64,000 nucleotides of DNA from Pseudobdellovibrionaceae bacterium (GTDB taxonomy: Bacteria > Bdellovibrionota > Bdellovibrionia > Bdellovibrionales > Bdellovibrionaceae). A program made the translations under genes and the position numbers. This document shows positions 1-8,008 of this stretch, piece after piece (position 1 is the stretch's first letter; every line of letters starts with the position of its first letter). Location: positions 1 through 64,000 of the forward strand of contig JAEUWH010000110.1 of the NCBI GenBank assembly GCA_016785955.1, read 5' to 3'. The notes under the pieces are model-generated. The model was not told where the DNA came from. It saw only the letters and a program-made list of their open reading frames with translations, and made no database searches.

Positions 1-48
1 GGATTCCCAGAGGATATGTTTGACTTCTTCTTTTGACATCTTTTTCAT
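1..48 (-). CDS. Possible truncated ORF at the left edge
   Basis: An ATG on the minus strand opens a frame that stays open to the window edge for only 16 codons (begins MKKMSKEEV). No clear ribosome binding site precedes it. Just upstream lie two direct copies of TGCAGCGTC, about 20 bases apart, an arrangement sometimes found at the ends of insertion sequences. The fragment is too short to assign a family, so a transposase start is only one possibility. Confidence 0.25.
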   Translation of the reverse strand, partial: MKKMSKEEVKHILWES

Positions 49-71
49 ATGTCAATACTCGGATATTTGAG

Positions 72-105
72 TGCAGCGTCAACTACTTAATTGCAGCGTC
101 CAGAG
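72..105. repeat. Direct repeat pair TGCAGCGTC
   Basis: Two exact copies of TGCAGCGTC separated by an AT-rich spacer lie just upstream of the partial minus-strand ORF at the left edge. They may be binding sites or part of an IS end. The other end cannot be seen, so the nature of the element stays open. The rest of the stretch up to the first plus-strand gene shows no gene. Confidence 0.4.
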
Positions 106-278
106 CTAAAACTATTTTTTATAGGAAAAATTTGGGAGCGATAAGAGTGTATCAATTGTAGACAGCTGTCGGTATTTAAAAAAAAAGAGAGATCCTAGGT
201 CGTCGTAATTCATTCTAATTTGGCATAAGGCGTGCTCCTTACAATTGTGAATATCGATTAACAATTATGCGAGGATTT

Positions 279-665
279 ATGAAAACCTATCGAGCCTTTC
301 TAGTTTGTATTTGTGTTCTAGCAACCTCAATATTTAGCTTTGGACAAAATCGGGACACTTATGAATTAAAAGGAAAATTACTCTCTTCTCCTGATGGAAG
401 TTTTGAATGTAAAGTAAATATCGTTGTTATCTATAATGATAGCAAAGGCTGGCACAACGAAATTACATTTTATACTAACGATAGAAAATCAGAAGTTTTT
501 TCATCTGAGACAAGTCTGATAGTGGGAACTCATCATCTTAAACATTTCCAAGGTAACAGCTCTTCTAGAGATATGCTAACAATAGAAAGAAACTCCAACA
601 ATTCTATCAACGCACAATTTAATAGTGGAGGTCAGCCTTTAAAGTGTCAAAATATGACGCTTTAA
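279..665 (+). CDS. Small secreted protein of unknown function
   Basis: About 128 residues. The start at 279 is chosen over an in-frame ATG at 267 because GAGGA sits directly upstream of it at normal spacing and the product then begins with a clean signal peptide: a Lys/Arg start, a hydrophobic core, and likely cleavage near FSFG-Q. The mature part is polar with two cysteines. I recognise no family. It converges with the next gene and has no obvious operon partner. Confidence 0.55.
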   Translation: MKTYRAFLVCICVLATSIFSFGQNRDTYELKGKLLSSPDGSFECKVNIVVIYNDSKGWHNEITFYTNDRKSEVFSSETSLIVGTHHLKHFQGNSSSRDMLTIERNSNNSINAQFNSGGQPLKCQNMTL

Positions 666-707
666 TAGTCTTTGGCTTACTCTAAGGAAGTTTTTTTAGT
701 CCCGCCC

Positions 708-1388
708 TCAGCGGCTTTGCCGTACCTCTGGTGTTTTATGTTGGCCAGCGGATGTATCCACATCATTGTCAAAATAGGATAAGGCATTTTTGCATATTTT
801 TTTGAGTTCTTGGACATTTTGAAAATGTTGTTCACCTTTAGTAGCTTTATCACCAATAAGCTTAGAACACCGGTCCTTATCTAGGACCTGTTCCCTGTCC
901 GAATTGTCTTTCTTAAATTGAATTTCTATAGATCTCAGCTTACAAATGGTACCGCTTGTTTCAAATAAATAAGTTTGCGTATAGTCACCTTTAACAATTC
1001 TGTTTTTCAGATCTTTCATTTCCAAATCTGTAAATTTTAAAGTCCATTGATCGGACGCATCTCTATCATCACTACTCGAAGACATACTAGTTTCCACTGC
1101 CGCGCCCGGGACTAAAATTTTTTTACCACTAGTACTTATAGATTTTTTGATGGAAACAAATTTTATTATTGGCGCCCCATAACTTTTAATATTATGAGAA
1201 GCACTCACTAAAAGGTCTTTATTAGGCTTCCCAATTTCACCCCAGTTTTTTTCCTTAAGAAATTGATTGGCAAATGTAAAACACTGATTTTTTGGTATTT
1301 CTTCAGCCAAAGAATACCCCTCAACTAGTAAAAAAAAGAGAATTATAAATAAGGTTTTATACTTTTTTTGTTTCATCCCATTACACAT
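708..1388 (-). CDS. Secreted protein of unknown function
   Basis: 226 residues with an N-terminal signal peptide (a basic start, a run of I/L/F, then SLAEE). The start at 1388 has GGGGA upstream at good spacing; an internal ATG at 1376 would give a more typical signal peptide but has a poor ribosome binding site. The mature part contains several cysteines (for example in NQCF, TICK, DRCS, KKICK), which suggests disulfides outside the cytoplasm. No domain is recognised. It converges with the small secreted protein on its left. Confidence 0.55.
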   Translation of the reverse strand: MCNGMKQKKYKTLFIILFFLLVEGYSLAEEIPKNQCFTFANQFLKEKNWGEIGKPNKDLLVSASHNIKSYGAPIIKFVSIKKSISTSGKKILVPGAAVETSMSSSSDDRDASDQWTLKFTDLEMKDLKNRIVKGDYTQTYLFETSGTICKLRSIEIQFKKDNSDREQVLDKDRCSKLIGDKATKGEQHFQNVQELKKICKNALSYFDNDVDTSAGQHKTPEVRQSR

Positions 1389-1552
1389 TCGGAGTTCCCC
1401 TAAATTTCTTAAGTCCAGATACGGTCGGTCCTGGCAATACGTGTCTGGTCGAACGAATGCATACGATCGACTAGGCTAGGACAAAAAACAGCCCCTGTTA
1501 ACAGGTTAGGCAGCTGTCTTGAGCTTTAATCAAGAAGGCCTCGGACCAGGCC

Positions 1553-2584
1553 TTGCTGGCATTTGCTGATATGATTTTAAAATCTGTTTTATCGATAATC
1601 CTGATGGTTCATGTCGTTTTTGCAGAATGCACGGATGTGGACTACAGTGCCGAGCTGAAAGAGGTTCGTTTGCAAGGAGATATGGAGTGGTGCTATGCTA
1701 ATTCTGCCGCCGACATGATCTCGTATAAATTTCGACATCAATGGAATGGGTTTCAGGCTTCTGCCATCTGGATTGCTCTGCTGTACAATTTAAAACAATA
1801 TAGTACGCAAACAAGAAATTATATTTTTCTTGGCGGTGGCGATCAAAAATTTGCCATGAGCTATGCGGGCGAATTTGATTTTTCGTGTCCCCGACAGCTG
1901 GACAATATCCTGATGAATGGTGGTCTAAAGACCACTCTTAAACAGAAATTTCAAATGGTAACGATACTCAAGAAACTGTATGACGAAAGCGGAAAATCTG
2001 AAGATGCCTTGAAAGCCTATCAAAAACAAATTCAAATTTTGCGTAGTCAGAAATCTATTATTTCTCTGCTCTCTGACCAGCAACTGGCAGACTCTCTGCG
2101 AAGAGACATCAATTCAGCTGTACTGGAAATGGCCAAACAGGTCTGCCAACCGTTCAAAAACAAAATGCCAATGAAACTGACTCCAGAAATGTTTGGTCGT
2201 TATCGAGAAGATCAAACATCATATTATGATGAATTCTCAAGGAAATGGGTGCGCAGCCGGCCTGATTTGATCAAGATGATTGACCGTCAATTGACAGATA
2301 ACAAAAATATCGTCGGTATCGATTATATGATAAAATTAATCGGTAGAGATCCCTATGATACCAGCAGCCACTCTTCGGTAATTGTTGGTCGTCGGCAGGT
2401 GAACGGTCAATGCCAATATAAAATTCGCAACTCTTGGGGACCTGGATGCAGCATCAAAGACGGTAATCAAGTTTATCCTAGATACGGGAAAAATGTCGTC
2501 GCGTGTTTAGAGAATGGCCACGTCTGGGTTTCAGCAGCTAATCTTAGGGCCAATCTGACGGATATCGCCTATATCCGTCCCTGA
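1553..2584 (+). CDS. Secreted papain-like (C1 family) cysteine peptidase
   Basis: The catalytic parts of a papain-type protease are visible. The oxyanion Gln and nucleophilic Cys lie in QGDMEWCYANS (Q41, C47 from the first codon). The His is in SSHSSVIVG (about 273) and the Asn in the hallmark RNSWG (about 293). The Cys-His distance is larger than in papain because of a charged helical insertion in the middle. A signal peptide covers the N-terminus, so it acts in the periplasm or outside the cell. The start may be the TTG at 1553 or the ATG at 1571; neither has a strong ribosome binding site. No pro-domain is evident. The family is secure; the substrate is unknown. Predatory bacteria secrete many proteases, but prey digestion is only a guess. 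Confidence 0.8.
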   Translation: MLAFADMILKSVLSIILMVHVVFAECTDVDYSAELKEVRLQGDMEWCYANSAADMISYKFRHQWNGFQASAIWIALLYNLKQYSTQTRNYIFLGGGDQKFAMSYAGEFDFSCPRQLDNILMNGGLKTTLKQKFQMVTILKKLYDESGKSEDALKAYQKQIQILRSQKSIISLLSDQQLADSLRRDINSAVLEMAKQVCQPFKNKMPMKLTPEMFGRYREDQTSYYDEFSRKWVRSRPDLIKMIDRQLTDNKNIVGIDYMIKLIGRDPYDTSSHSSVIVGRRQVNGQCQYKIRNSWGPGCSIKDGNQVYPRYGKNVVACLENGHVWVSAANLRANLTDIAYIRP

Positions 2585-2719
2585 CTTTTACCCAGCCCTC
2601 CCTTATAAGAATCAATAGGCAGTTCCTAGACTGGCCTAATTTACACGACGGGATTCTTTAGTTTTACGTACCAGTATGATACACTGATTTATATTGGGAC
2701 GGATTCCTGGGAGTAAATT

Positions 2720-3043
2720 ATGAAAATTACGCATAATAAAGTCGGCCAGAATTTAAATATTTCTGATAATAAAAAGACCGAAAAAACCGAAGGCCAACCA
2801 AAAGACGCCAGTGACATCACATCGGCATCTTTATTTACAACTCCCCAGGCCGAATCTGCAAAAGTGGCAGTCTCTCCGCGGGCACAAGAAGCTAAAAAAA
2901 TTAAAGATCTAGCTCTGGCTGCACCGGATGTGGATCAAGCCAAAGTCGACAAATTTCGCAAATTAATTGAAGACGGAAAATATAAAGTAGACGCCAAAGC
3001 CGTTGCGGACAGAATGGTCGACGACGAATTGAACTACATTTAA
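2720..3043 (+). CDS. flgM: Anti-sigma-28 factor FlgM
   Basis: 107 residues. The polar, disordered N-terminal half and the C-terminal helical region (AQEAKKIKDLAL, then VDKFRKLIEDGKYKVDAKAVADRMV) fit FlgM, which holds the flagellar sigma factor FliA until it is exported through the finished hook. GGGAG lies before the ATG. It is the first gene of a flagellar series with flgN, flgK and flgL, the usual late-flagellar order, and is 24 bases from flgN. Assignment is strong from both the C-terminal motif and context. Confidence 0.9.
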   Translation: MKITHNKVGQNLNISDNKKTEKTEGQPKDASDITSASLFTTPQAESAKVAVSPRAQEAKKIKDLALAAPDVDQAKVDKFRKLIEDGKYKVDAKAVADRMVDDELNYI

Positions 3044-3067
3044 TAAATATCAAGAAAAGGAATTCGC

Positions 3068-3586
3068 ATGGATGCGACGACAATTGATAGAGCCTTCGAC
3101 AAACTTATACAAAATCTAGATGACTTAGTTGGACTCTATCGCCAACTTTTAGATTTGGCCAGAAAGGAAAAACAATTTCTGATCGAGGCTAACACCGATC
3201 GCCTTGTCGAATGCAATTCACAGAAAGATATCGTATTACAAAAAATAAAAATTGCCGATACGCTGCGATTTAAACACGCCAAAGAGTTATGCGAAAAAAT
3301 CGGTGCCGATTCCGAAAACCCAAGACTTTTAGAAATCGCACAACGACTGCACGGCCCCAAAGGGGACCAACTGCATAACTTTCACTCGACCCTGGAATTA
3401 GTGATTAAAAGAATCATCGAACTCAATCGTGAAAATGAACAACTGGCACGGAAAGCCATCAACACGTTAAACGGAACAATGGATAACATAAAAGAAACGT
3501 TATCGGGAAAAAAAACATACGAAAAAAAAGGAACCTACCGTTCCGGCCCCGAAAACTCGGGCAATTTCGTATCAAAAGAAGCTTAA
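3068..3586 (+). CDS. flgN: Flagellar export chaperone FlgN
   Basis: 172 residues, almost wholly helical with heptad-like patterns and no signal peptide or membrane segment. This fits FlgN, the cytoplasmic chaperone that binds the C-termini of the hook-filament junction proteins FlgK and FlgL. It lies between flgM and flgK, its usual place. AAGG lies upstream of the ATG. The last 30 residues are basic and low in complexity. FlgN proteins are weakly conserved, so position supplies much of the evidence. Confidence 0.85.
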   Translation: MDATTIDRAFDKLIQNLDDLVGLYRQLLDLARKEKQFLIEANTDRLVECNSQKDIVLQKIKIADTLRFKHAKELCEKIGADSENPRLLEIAQRLHGPKGDQLHNFHSTLELVIKRIIELNRENEQLARKAINTLNGTMDNIKETLSGKKTYEKKGTYRSGPENSGNFVSKEA

Positions 3587-3603
3587 CTCAGAACGAGTTA
3601 AGC
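3581..3603 (+). terminator. Perfect 9-bp stem-loop at the flgN stop / flgK leader
   Basis: GCTTAACTC and GAGTTAAGC pair perfectly around a 5-base loop, and the flgN stop codon lies inside the left arm. No long T-run follows, so it is more likely an attenuator, RNA-stability or processing element than a full terminator. It sits about 28 bases before the flgK start. Confidence 0.45.
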
Positions 3604-3630
3604 ACCGCTTTTGTAAAGTGAAGGACAAGG

Positions 3631-5043
3631 ATGTCTAAGATTTCGTCCATGATGGACGTCGGAAAAAGATCTCTATCGAATGCTCAGACAGGTCTACAGA
3701 CCGTATCGCATAACATTGCCAACAAAAGCACCGAAGGGTATTCCCGACAACGAGTCGATATTGTTTCCAATGAACCCATCGGCAGCGGAAAATTGCGCAT
3801 CGGCATGGGCGCACGCGCCACCCAAGTTTCACGCATTAATAATCCCTGGTTAGAAAAACAAATTCAACGTGAACAAATGAACCTTGGTCATGCTGAAACC
3901 AAAGCCGATGCCCTGGGCCGAGTCGAGCAAGTATACAACGAACAAGGAACCAAAGGTTTAAATCATCAACTCAACGAATTCTTTAACTCGTTTCGCGAAC
4001 TTTCGAACACACCGGAAAGCTTGGCGTCTAGAACGATGGTACGTGAATCAGCCAGTACGCTGGTGCAGACATTCAAAAACATGAACAAGCAATTGAAAGA
4101 CGTACAAACAGATTTAGACGGTCAAATCAAAACAACGACGGACGAGATCAATCAAATAACCAAGGAAATCGCCTCGTTGAATGAAAAAATTCAACTCGTA
4201 GAAATTCAAAACGTTCCCGCCAACGACGAACGCGATCGCCGAGATTTACTTGTGAAAAAATTAGGCGAAAAAATAGATATCACATGGGGCGAAGGCAAAA
4301 ACGGCATGTTGACCATCACGGCCGGAAATACAGCGATTCTGGTTTCGGGCACAAGCTCGAACGAACTTAAAGCCTCGCAAACCGACGAACGCGATCGTAT
4401 GGAATTGTTTTATCGCTCGACCGAAAAAGGCAGCCTGTTCAATATCACCGGACAAATTCGTGGTGGTAAAATTGGCGGTGCCCTGGAAGTTCGCGATGAC
4501 ATCATCGAAAAACATCTAGATACTATTGATAATATGGCCTACAGGTTAGCGGATGAAGTCAATCGAGCGCACGAATCTGGATATGATCGCTATGGAAAAA
4601 CAAACAATGTTTTTTTTGACATGCCCTCGGACATCAAAGGAGCCTCGGAAACATTGAAAATCAATGAGTCCATTCAGCTGGATGCCGGCAAAGTCGCTGC
4701 CGCCGCTCGCCCAGACAGCCCAGGAGATAATACGATTTCAAATATCATCGGCGCGCTTCAATACCAAAAAGTAATGGACGATGGCGGTGCAACTTTAGAC
4801 GACTACTATATTTCACAAGTTGGACAAATAGGAACGATTTCTCAACGAGCCGTGAAAACGTTCGAGTCCCAGAAAAATATCATCGACCAACTGAACAATA
4901 TTCGAGAAAGTATCAGCGGCGTCAGCCTGGACGAGGAAGCCACAAAAATGATCGAAATGCAGAAAGCCTATGACGCCTCGGCACGATTGATTCGAACGGC
5001 CGATGAAATGTTTGATACAGTATTAAACTTAAAACGAATGTAA
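3631..5043 (+). CDS. flgK: Flagellar hook-associated protein FlgK
   Basis: 470 residues. The N-terminal rod/hook-type motif (SKISSMMDVGKRSLSNAQ, then HNIANKSTEGYSRQRV) and the C-terminal helical segment ending DEMFDTVLNLKRM are typical of FlgK, the first hook-filament junction protein. The middle carries coiled-coil helices. It is exported by the flagellar apparatus, so it has no signal peptide. An AAGGACAAGG stretch precedes the ATG. It follows flgN and is 16 bases before flgL, so the four genes are probably one transcript. Confidence 0.96.
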   Translation: MSKISSMMDVGKRSLSNAQTGLQTVSHNIANKSTEGYSRQRVDIVSNEPIGSGKLRIGMGARATQVSRINNPWLEKQIQREQMNLGHAETKADALGRVEQVYNEQGTKGLNHQLNEFFNSFRELSNTPESLASRTMVRESASTLVQTFKNMNKQLKDVQTDLDGQIKTTTDEINQITKEIASLNEKIQLVEIQNVPANDERDRRDLLVKKLGEKIDITWGEGKNGMLTITAGNTAILVSGTSSNELKASQTDERDRMELFYRSTEKGSLFNITGQIRGGKIGGALEVRDDIIEKHLDTIDNMAYRLADEVNRAHESGYDRYGKTNNVFFDMPSDIKGASETLKINESIQLDAGKVAAAARPDSPGDNTISNIIGALQYQKVMDDGGATLDDYYISQVGQIGTISQRAVKTFESQKNIIDQLNNIRESISGVSLDEEATKMIEMQKAYDASARLIRTADEMFDTVLNLKRM

Positions 5044-5059
5044 TTAAAGGATTAATAAC

Positions 5060-6142
5060 GTGAGAATCGCGGATAAAATGCAATACAATCAGGTCCAAAA
5101 AAATATCAGTAAGAATCGCACTGATATGGCCGATTTGCAAAATCAGGCGGCCACGCAACGTCGGATCAATAAACCGTCCGACGACCCATTGGCGACCACG
5201 CGCGTACTCGCAAGCCGTACCGAAGAAAAAACAAATACGCAATTTACAAAAAACATCAATCAAGCCAAATCCTTTTTAGAATTTACGGATCAGGCACTGA
5301 ATGAACTCACCGAACTTCTAGTACGCGCAAAAGAATTGGCCATCAGCCAATCCAACGACGCTTCGGCAAACTCTCAATCCCGCGCCATGACGGCCAAAGA
5401 AATCGAGCAAATCTATAATCAAGCCGTACAGATTGGAAATCGCAAAATGGGTGAACGCTATATATTCTCGGGTTTTAAAACTCAGACAATGCCGTTCAAC
5501 CTGGCCGGAGACTATGCCGGCGACGATGGTGATCTCAAAGTACAAACCCACAAAGATCAATTCCTGGCGGTTAACCTTCCAGGCAGCAAAGTTTTCATGG
5601 GTAAAGGCTTTGAGATCGATGGGACCGTTCGTCCCGGACAACTGACACCGCAGTCTATTGATGATTTAGAAAATGTTAAACTACGCGAGCAAGATTCTCA
5701 GGAAATTTATCAGGAAGATGAAGAAAGTAAAATCATGATGCGCGGACCGGCCAGCGTCGGCTCCCCCAACCGAATGGGAGACAAGGATCCTAGCAGTGGC
5801 GATACAGGTGTCAACGTCTTCCAAGTTCTCAAAGGCCTCGAGATTTCCTTGAAAACCAATGACAAATTGGGCGTGCAAAATTCAATGGATCTTTTGGACC
5901 AATCCGTTTCACAAATTGTGTTGGGCCGATCCGAAGTGGGCTCGCGGGTTATGGCCATCAATGGATCCATGGATTCACTGCAAAAGGCCATCGTCGATAA
6001 TAAAATTGTGGCCTCACAGTTGGAAGATGCCGACGTCTTCAAACTGGTATCAGACATTAATAAAACTGATGCCGCTTTGAAGGCTACCCTGGATACTTCG
6101 GGTAAAATGATTCAACCCAGTCTTTTAGATTTCTTGAAATAG
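5060..6142 (+). CDS. flgL: Flagellar hook-associated protein FlgL
   Basis: 360 residues starting with GTG, with AAAGGA upstream. The N-terminus (RIADKMQYNQVQKNISKNR, then RRINKPSDDPLATTRVL) has the flagellin-like D0/D1 pattern of FlgL, the second hook-filament junction protein. The C-terminal helix ends in the usual way (LDTSGKMIQPSLLDFLK). The central region is long and polar, giving a somewhat larger protein than the enterobacterial version. Last gene of the flgMNKL series. Confidence 0.96.
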   Translation: MRIADKMQYNQVQKNISKNRTDMADLQNQAATQRRINKPSDDPLATTRVLASRTEEKTNTQFTKNINQAKSFLEFTDQALNELTELLVRAKELAISQSNDASANSQSRAMTAKEIEQIYNQAVQIGNRKMGERYIFSGFKTQTMPFNLAGDYAGDDGDLKVQTHKDQFLAVNLPGSKVFMGKGFEIDGTVRPGQLTPQSIDDLENVKLREQDSQEIYQEDEESKIMMRGPASVGSPNRMGDKDPSSGDTGVNVFQVLKGLEISLKTNDKLGVQNSMDLLDQSVSQIVLGRSEVGSRVMAINGSMDSLQKAIVDNKIVASQLEDADVFKLVSDINKTDAALKATLDTSGKMIQPSLLDFLK

Positions 6143-6201
6143 ACAGAAACTGCCTCATTTGAGTGTGCTTTTTTATAGATATTATTGATTTATTTTAATA
6201 G

Positions 6202-6248
6202 GGCCTGTTCTCATTTGCCTAGCCGTCGCGAGAAAATGAGGACAGGCC
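6202..6248. repeat. 15-bp stem hairpin downstream of flgL
   Basis: Left arm GGCCTGTTCTCATTT and right arm AAATGAGGACAGGCC pair over 15 positions with one G-U. The loop is 17 bases. No clean T-run follows, so it may end transcription weakly or protect the mRNA end. The core GGCCTGT, next to an AGCTTA-like stretch, recurs just after fliW (around 7920-7938), which hints at a small repeated element. Confidence 0.55.
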
Positions 6249-6357
6249 TAACTTAGCTTAAATTTTGTAACAATTGTGACAAGATACGATCTAAACTATT
6301 AAAATCAATAACTATTTTTAAAATTTTGACACACTCAAGGCCGGCAGTTTACTTCTT

Positions 6358-6594
6358 TCACGAGATCCTGACAGAGACTTTATCACCCGCCCAAACTCTG
6401 TAGTTCCAAAACAGAACCGACCGAACAATTATTTTTGATGACGATATAAACTCCCCAGGAGAGTCGCCTTCTTCGCCAGTTAAGGAGACAATAGAAACCG
6501 GGAATTTTACCCGTCTGGCAATAAATCTAGCGCGCCAAAAACTTATTTTTTTCCGTTCTTCCACTTGGTTTTCCCAATGTGGAAGAGTCACCAA
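6358..6594 (-). CDS. Doubtful small ORF with PilZ-like residue pattern
   Basis: About 78 residues from a TTG (or the GTG directly after it); the ribosome binding site is weak. The pattern ARRVKFPVSIV ... GEFI-SSSKIIVRS ... AGDKVSVRI resembles a PilZ fold (an R/PV strand, a middle strand, a GD-V-V-I end). The c-di-GMP motif D-x-S-x-x-G is not intact. It could be a decayed PilZ gene or chance. It lies against the flagellar gene direction. Confidence 0.3.
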   Translation of the reverse strand: MVTLPHWENQVEERKKISFWRARFIARRVKFPVSIVSLTGEEGDSPGEFISSSKIIVRSVLFWNYRVWAGDKVSVRIS

Positions 6595-6677
6595 AGTCTC
6601 GAGCGAATTGTAATCCGTCTATGGTTCCCGCCAAAAGCCAAAGCACCGGCTTGACTTTCGTAGGCTTAAATAATACC

Positions 6678-6704
6678 TACAGTTCTCATTTAGTTTACCG
6701 ATAG
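6678..6704 (+). promoter_or_regulatory. Sigma-28 (FliA) promoter candidate for csrA
   Basis: TACAGTTC, an 11-base spacer and ACCGATAG match the sigma-28 consensus TAAAGTTT-N11-GCCGATAA at 12 of 16 positions with exact spacing. It ends 28 bases before the csrA start. This would make csrA a late flagellar gene whose output depends on FlgM export. Confidence 0.6.
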
Positions 6705-6732
6705 CGTATGGGTCAGCATTTAAGGAGTATAT

Positions 6733-6969
6733 ATGCTCGTTCTCACAAGGAAGTTGGGTGAAAGCATTGCGATCGATGATCATATCAAGATCAGAGTTGT
6801 GCAAATCAAAGGTAAGCAAGTTCGCCTAGGTATCGAGGCCCCTAAGGATACAAAGATACATCGCGAAGAAGTTTACCTAGCTATTCAAGATCAAAATAAA
6901 GAGTCGTCACAAGTGTCTTCAGATAAATCAAAATCTGTGGCAAGCCTTTTAAAGCCGACCTCTAAATAG
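6733..6969 (+). CDS. csrA: Carbon storage regulator CsrA, RNA-binding translational regulator
   Basis: 78 residues. The start [16 protein letters not shown] and the middle [26 protein letters not shown] are the CsrA signature. The dimer binds GGA motifs in mRNA leaders, usually over the Shine-Dalgarno, and blocks translation. AAGGAG lies before the ATG. The tail past residue 60 is Ser/Lys-rich and longer than in E. coli. Its partner fliW follows, so flagellin is the likely main target, as in Bacillus and Campylobacter. Confidence 0.97.
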   Translation: MLVLTRKLGESIAIDDHIKIRVVQIKGKQVRLGIEAPKDTKIHREEVYLAIQDQNKESSQVSSDKSKSVASLLKPTSK

Positions 6970-7379
6970 TTTTGCAATCCAACATTAAAAATATAATTCA
7001 AAAGCTTTGAGTTGTTGATCCGTTCAGGATTTGAGGCTTTGAAGTTTTTTAATTTCACACAAATCAGGAACATCTCGATCAGGATAGAATCCAAAATACA
7101 TAACCGATATGTGACAAATACATGACAAACTTCTCGACTTTGATTTTTTTGATCGAGTTTCTTGATCAAATTTCAAAGTCGAATCTTGGAACCAACTATG
7201 AAGCAACGCAAAACATCCCGTCAAAACAGTTGTGTTTGCCTGTATTTAAGTCCAGATTTTATATAGGGACTAACCTTTTCTCTAGGCTAGAACATCTAAG
7301 TTTTAGGTGTTTGCTCAAGGAAAAGGCTAAAATAAAAATGTATAACTTTTATTGGTCACTATAAGTGGGGGGATAACCA
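6970..7379. other. 410-bp csrA-fliW intergenic region with RNA structure
   Basis: No supported gene. The short frames here overlap a strong inverted repeat and lack ribosome binding sites. Two structures stand out: a 49-nt stem-loop in the middle and a hairpin folding over the fliW start, both listed separately. Confidence 0.55.
7134..7182. repeat. 49-nt two-part stem-loop between csrA and fliW
   Basis: Outer arms TCGACTTTGA and TCAAAGTCGA pair perfectly over 10 bp, and an inner TTGATC/GATCAA stem adds 6 bp around a 9-base loop. No T-run follows the right arm. It may end or attenuate csrA transcripts, or be part of a longer fliW leader. Confidence 0.6.
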
Positions 7380-7381
7380 AT
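7351..7381 (+). promoter_or_regulatory. Hairpin enclosing the fliW Shine-Dalgarno and start
   Basis: ATTGGT pairs with ACCAAT, whose last two bases are the first two of the fliW ATG. Inside, CACT pairs with AGTG over a 3-base loop, leaving GGGGGATA unpaired. The exposed stretch holds both the Shine-Dalgarno and a GGA, so CsrA could bind here. Confidence 0.45.
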
Positions 7382-7913
7382 GGTCATTCAAACTTCGAGA
7401 TTCGGTCCGGTGATGTTTGAAGCCGACGATATTTTGAACTTTCCAGAGGGGTTACTGGGATTTTCAGATTTACGTCAGTTCGTCTTGGTAGACGATCCAA
7501 CAGACGAAATCTTCATCTGGCTTCAAAGCTGCGAGACACCAGAAATTGCGTTCCCTGTTTTAGAGCCTGAACTTTTCTCTCATTCATACAAAGTGAATCT
7601 GACAAAGACCGATGCCGAAAACTTGCGTCTGCTGGCCACTGAAAAAACAAAATACTTATGCATCATTACGATTCCGGATGATCCCACGCACATGTCGGCT
7701 AATATGAAAGCGCCGATCATCATCAATTTGGATAAAAAGATTTGCCGTCAGTGCGTGCTTCAAGACAATTCACTTGCTATCCGCGAGCCTATTTTCGCGA
7801 AGCTACAGCAACGAGTGGTGCAAAATCCGACGATGACTATCAAAGATCAATTGCAAGAAACAAACGTCATCGTGAAAATCAAAAAATCTCAGGGCCCAGA
7901 CAAAGCACTGTAA
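7380..7913 (+). CDS. fliW: Flagellar assembly factor FliW, CsrA antagonist
   Basis: 177 residues with the FliW pattern: an early strand (TSRFGPVMFEADDILNFPEG), then LLGFSDLRQFVLVDD, and IPDDPTHMSANMKAPIIIN in the middle. FliW binds CsrA or flagellin: when flagellin is plentiful FliW is titrated and CsrA represses flagellin translation. A G-rich ribosome binding site lies in a hairpin around the start. The C-terminal 35 residues are basic and variable. Confidence 0.95.
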   Translation: MVIQTSRFGPVMFEADDILNFPEGLLGFSDLRQFVLVDDPTDEIFIWLQSCETPEIAFPVLEPELFSHSYKVNLTKTDAENLRLLATEKTKYLCIITIPDDPTHMSANMKAPIIINLDKKICRQCVLQDNSLAIREPIFAKLQQRVVQNPTMTIKDQLQETNVIVKIKKSQGPDKAL

Positions 7914-8008
7914 AGAAATTAGCTTAGGGCCTGTCTAGCGCGGACTGGGAGATTCTTTGGAGTCAGAGTTAAACTTAAGCGTGGATCTAAACCAAGGCAA
8001 GAATGCTT

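Larger units (their letters stand above)
6143..6732. other. 590-bp intergenic region between flgL and csrA
   Basis: Contains a large stem-loop soon after flgL, one doubtful minus-strand ORF with PilZ-like character, and a sigma-28-type promoter before csrA; each is listed separately. The rest is AT-rich and no other gene is supported. Confidence 0.6.

Noticed and set aside
1-110. Complete insertion sequence end
   Set aside because: Only a 16-codon fragment and two direct repeats are visible; no transposase motif can be confirmed.
1389-1552. tRNA gene
   Set aside because: The stretch has short inverted pieces but no cloverleaf or T-loop (GGTTCGAATCC-like) sequence. No tRNA was recognised anywhere in the window.
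6891-7364. Short frames on both strands across the csrA-fliW gap
   Set aside because: They coincide with the inverted repeat and have no ribosome binding site.
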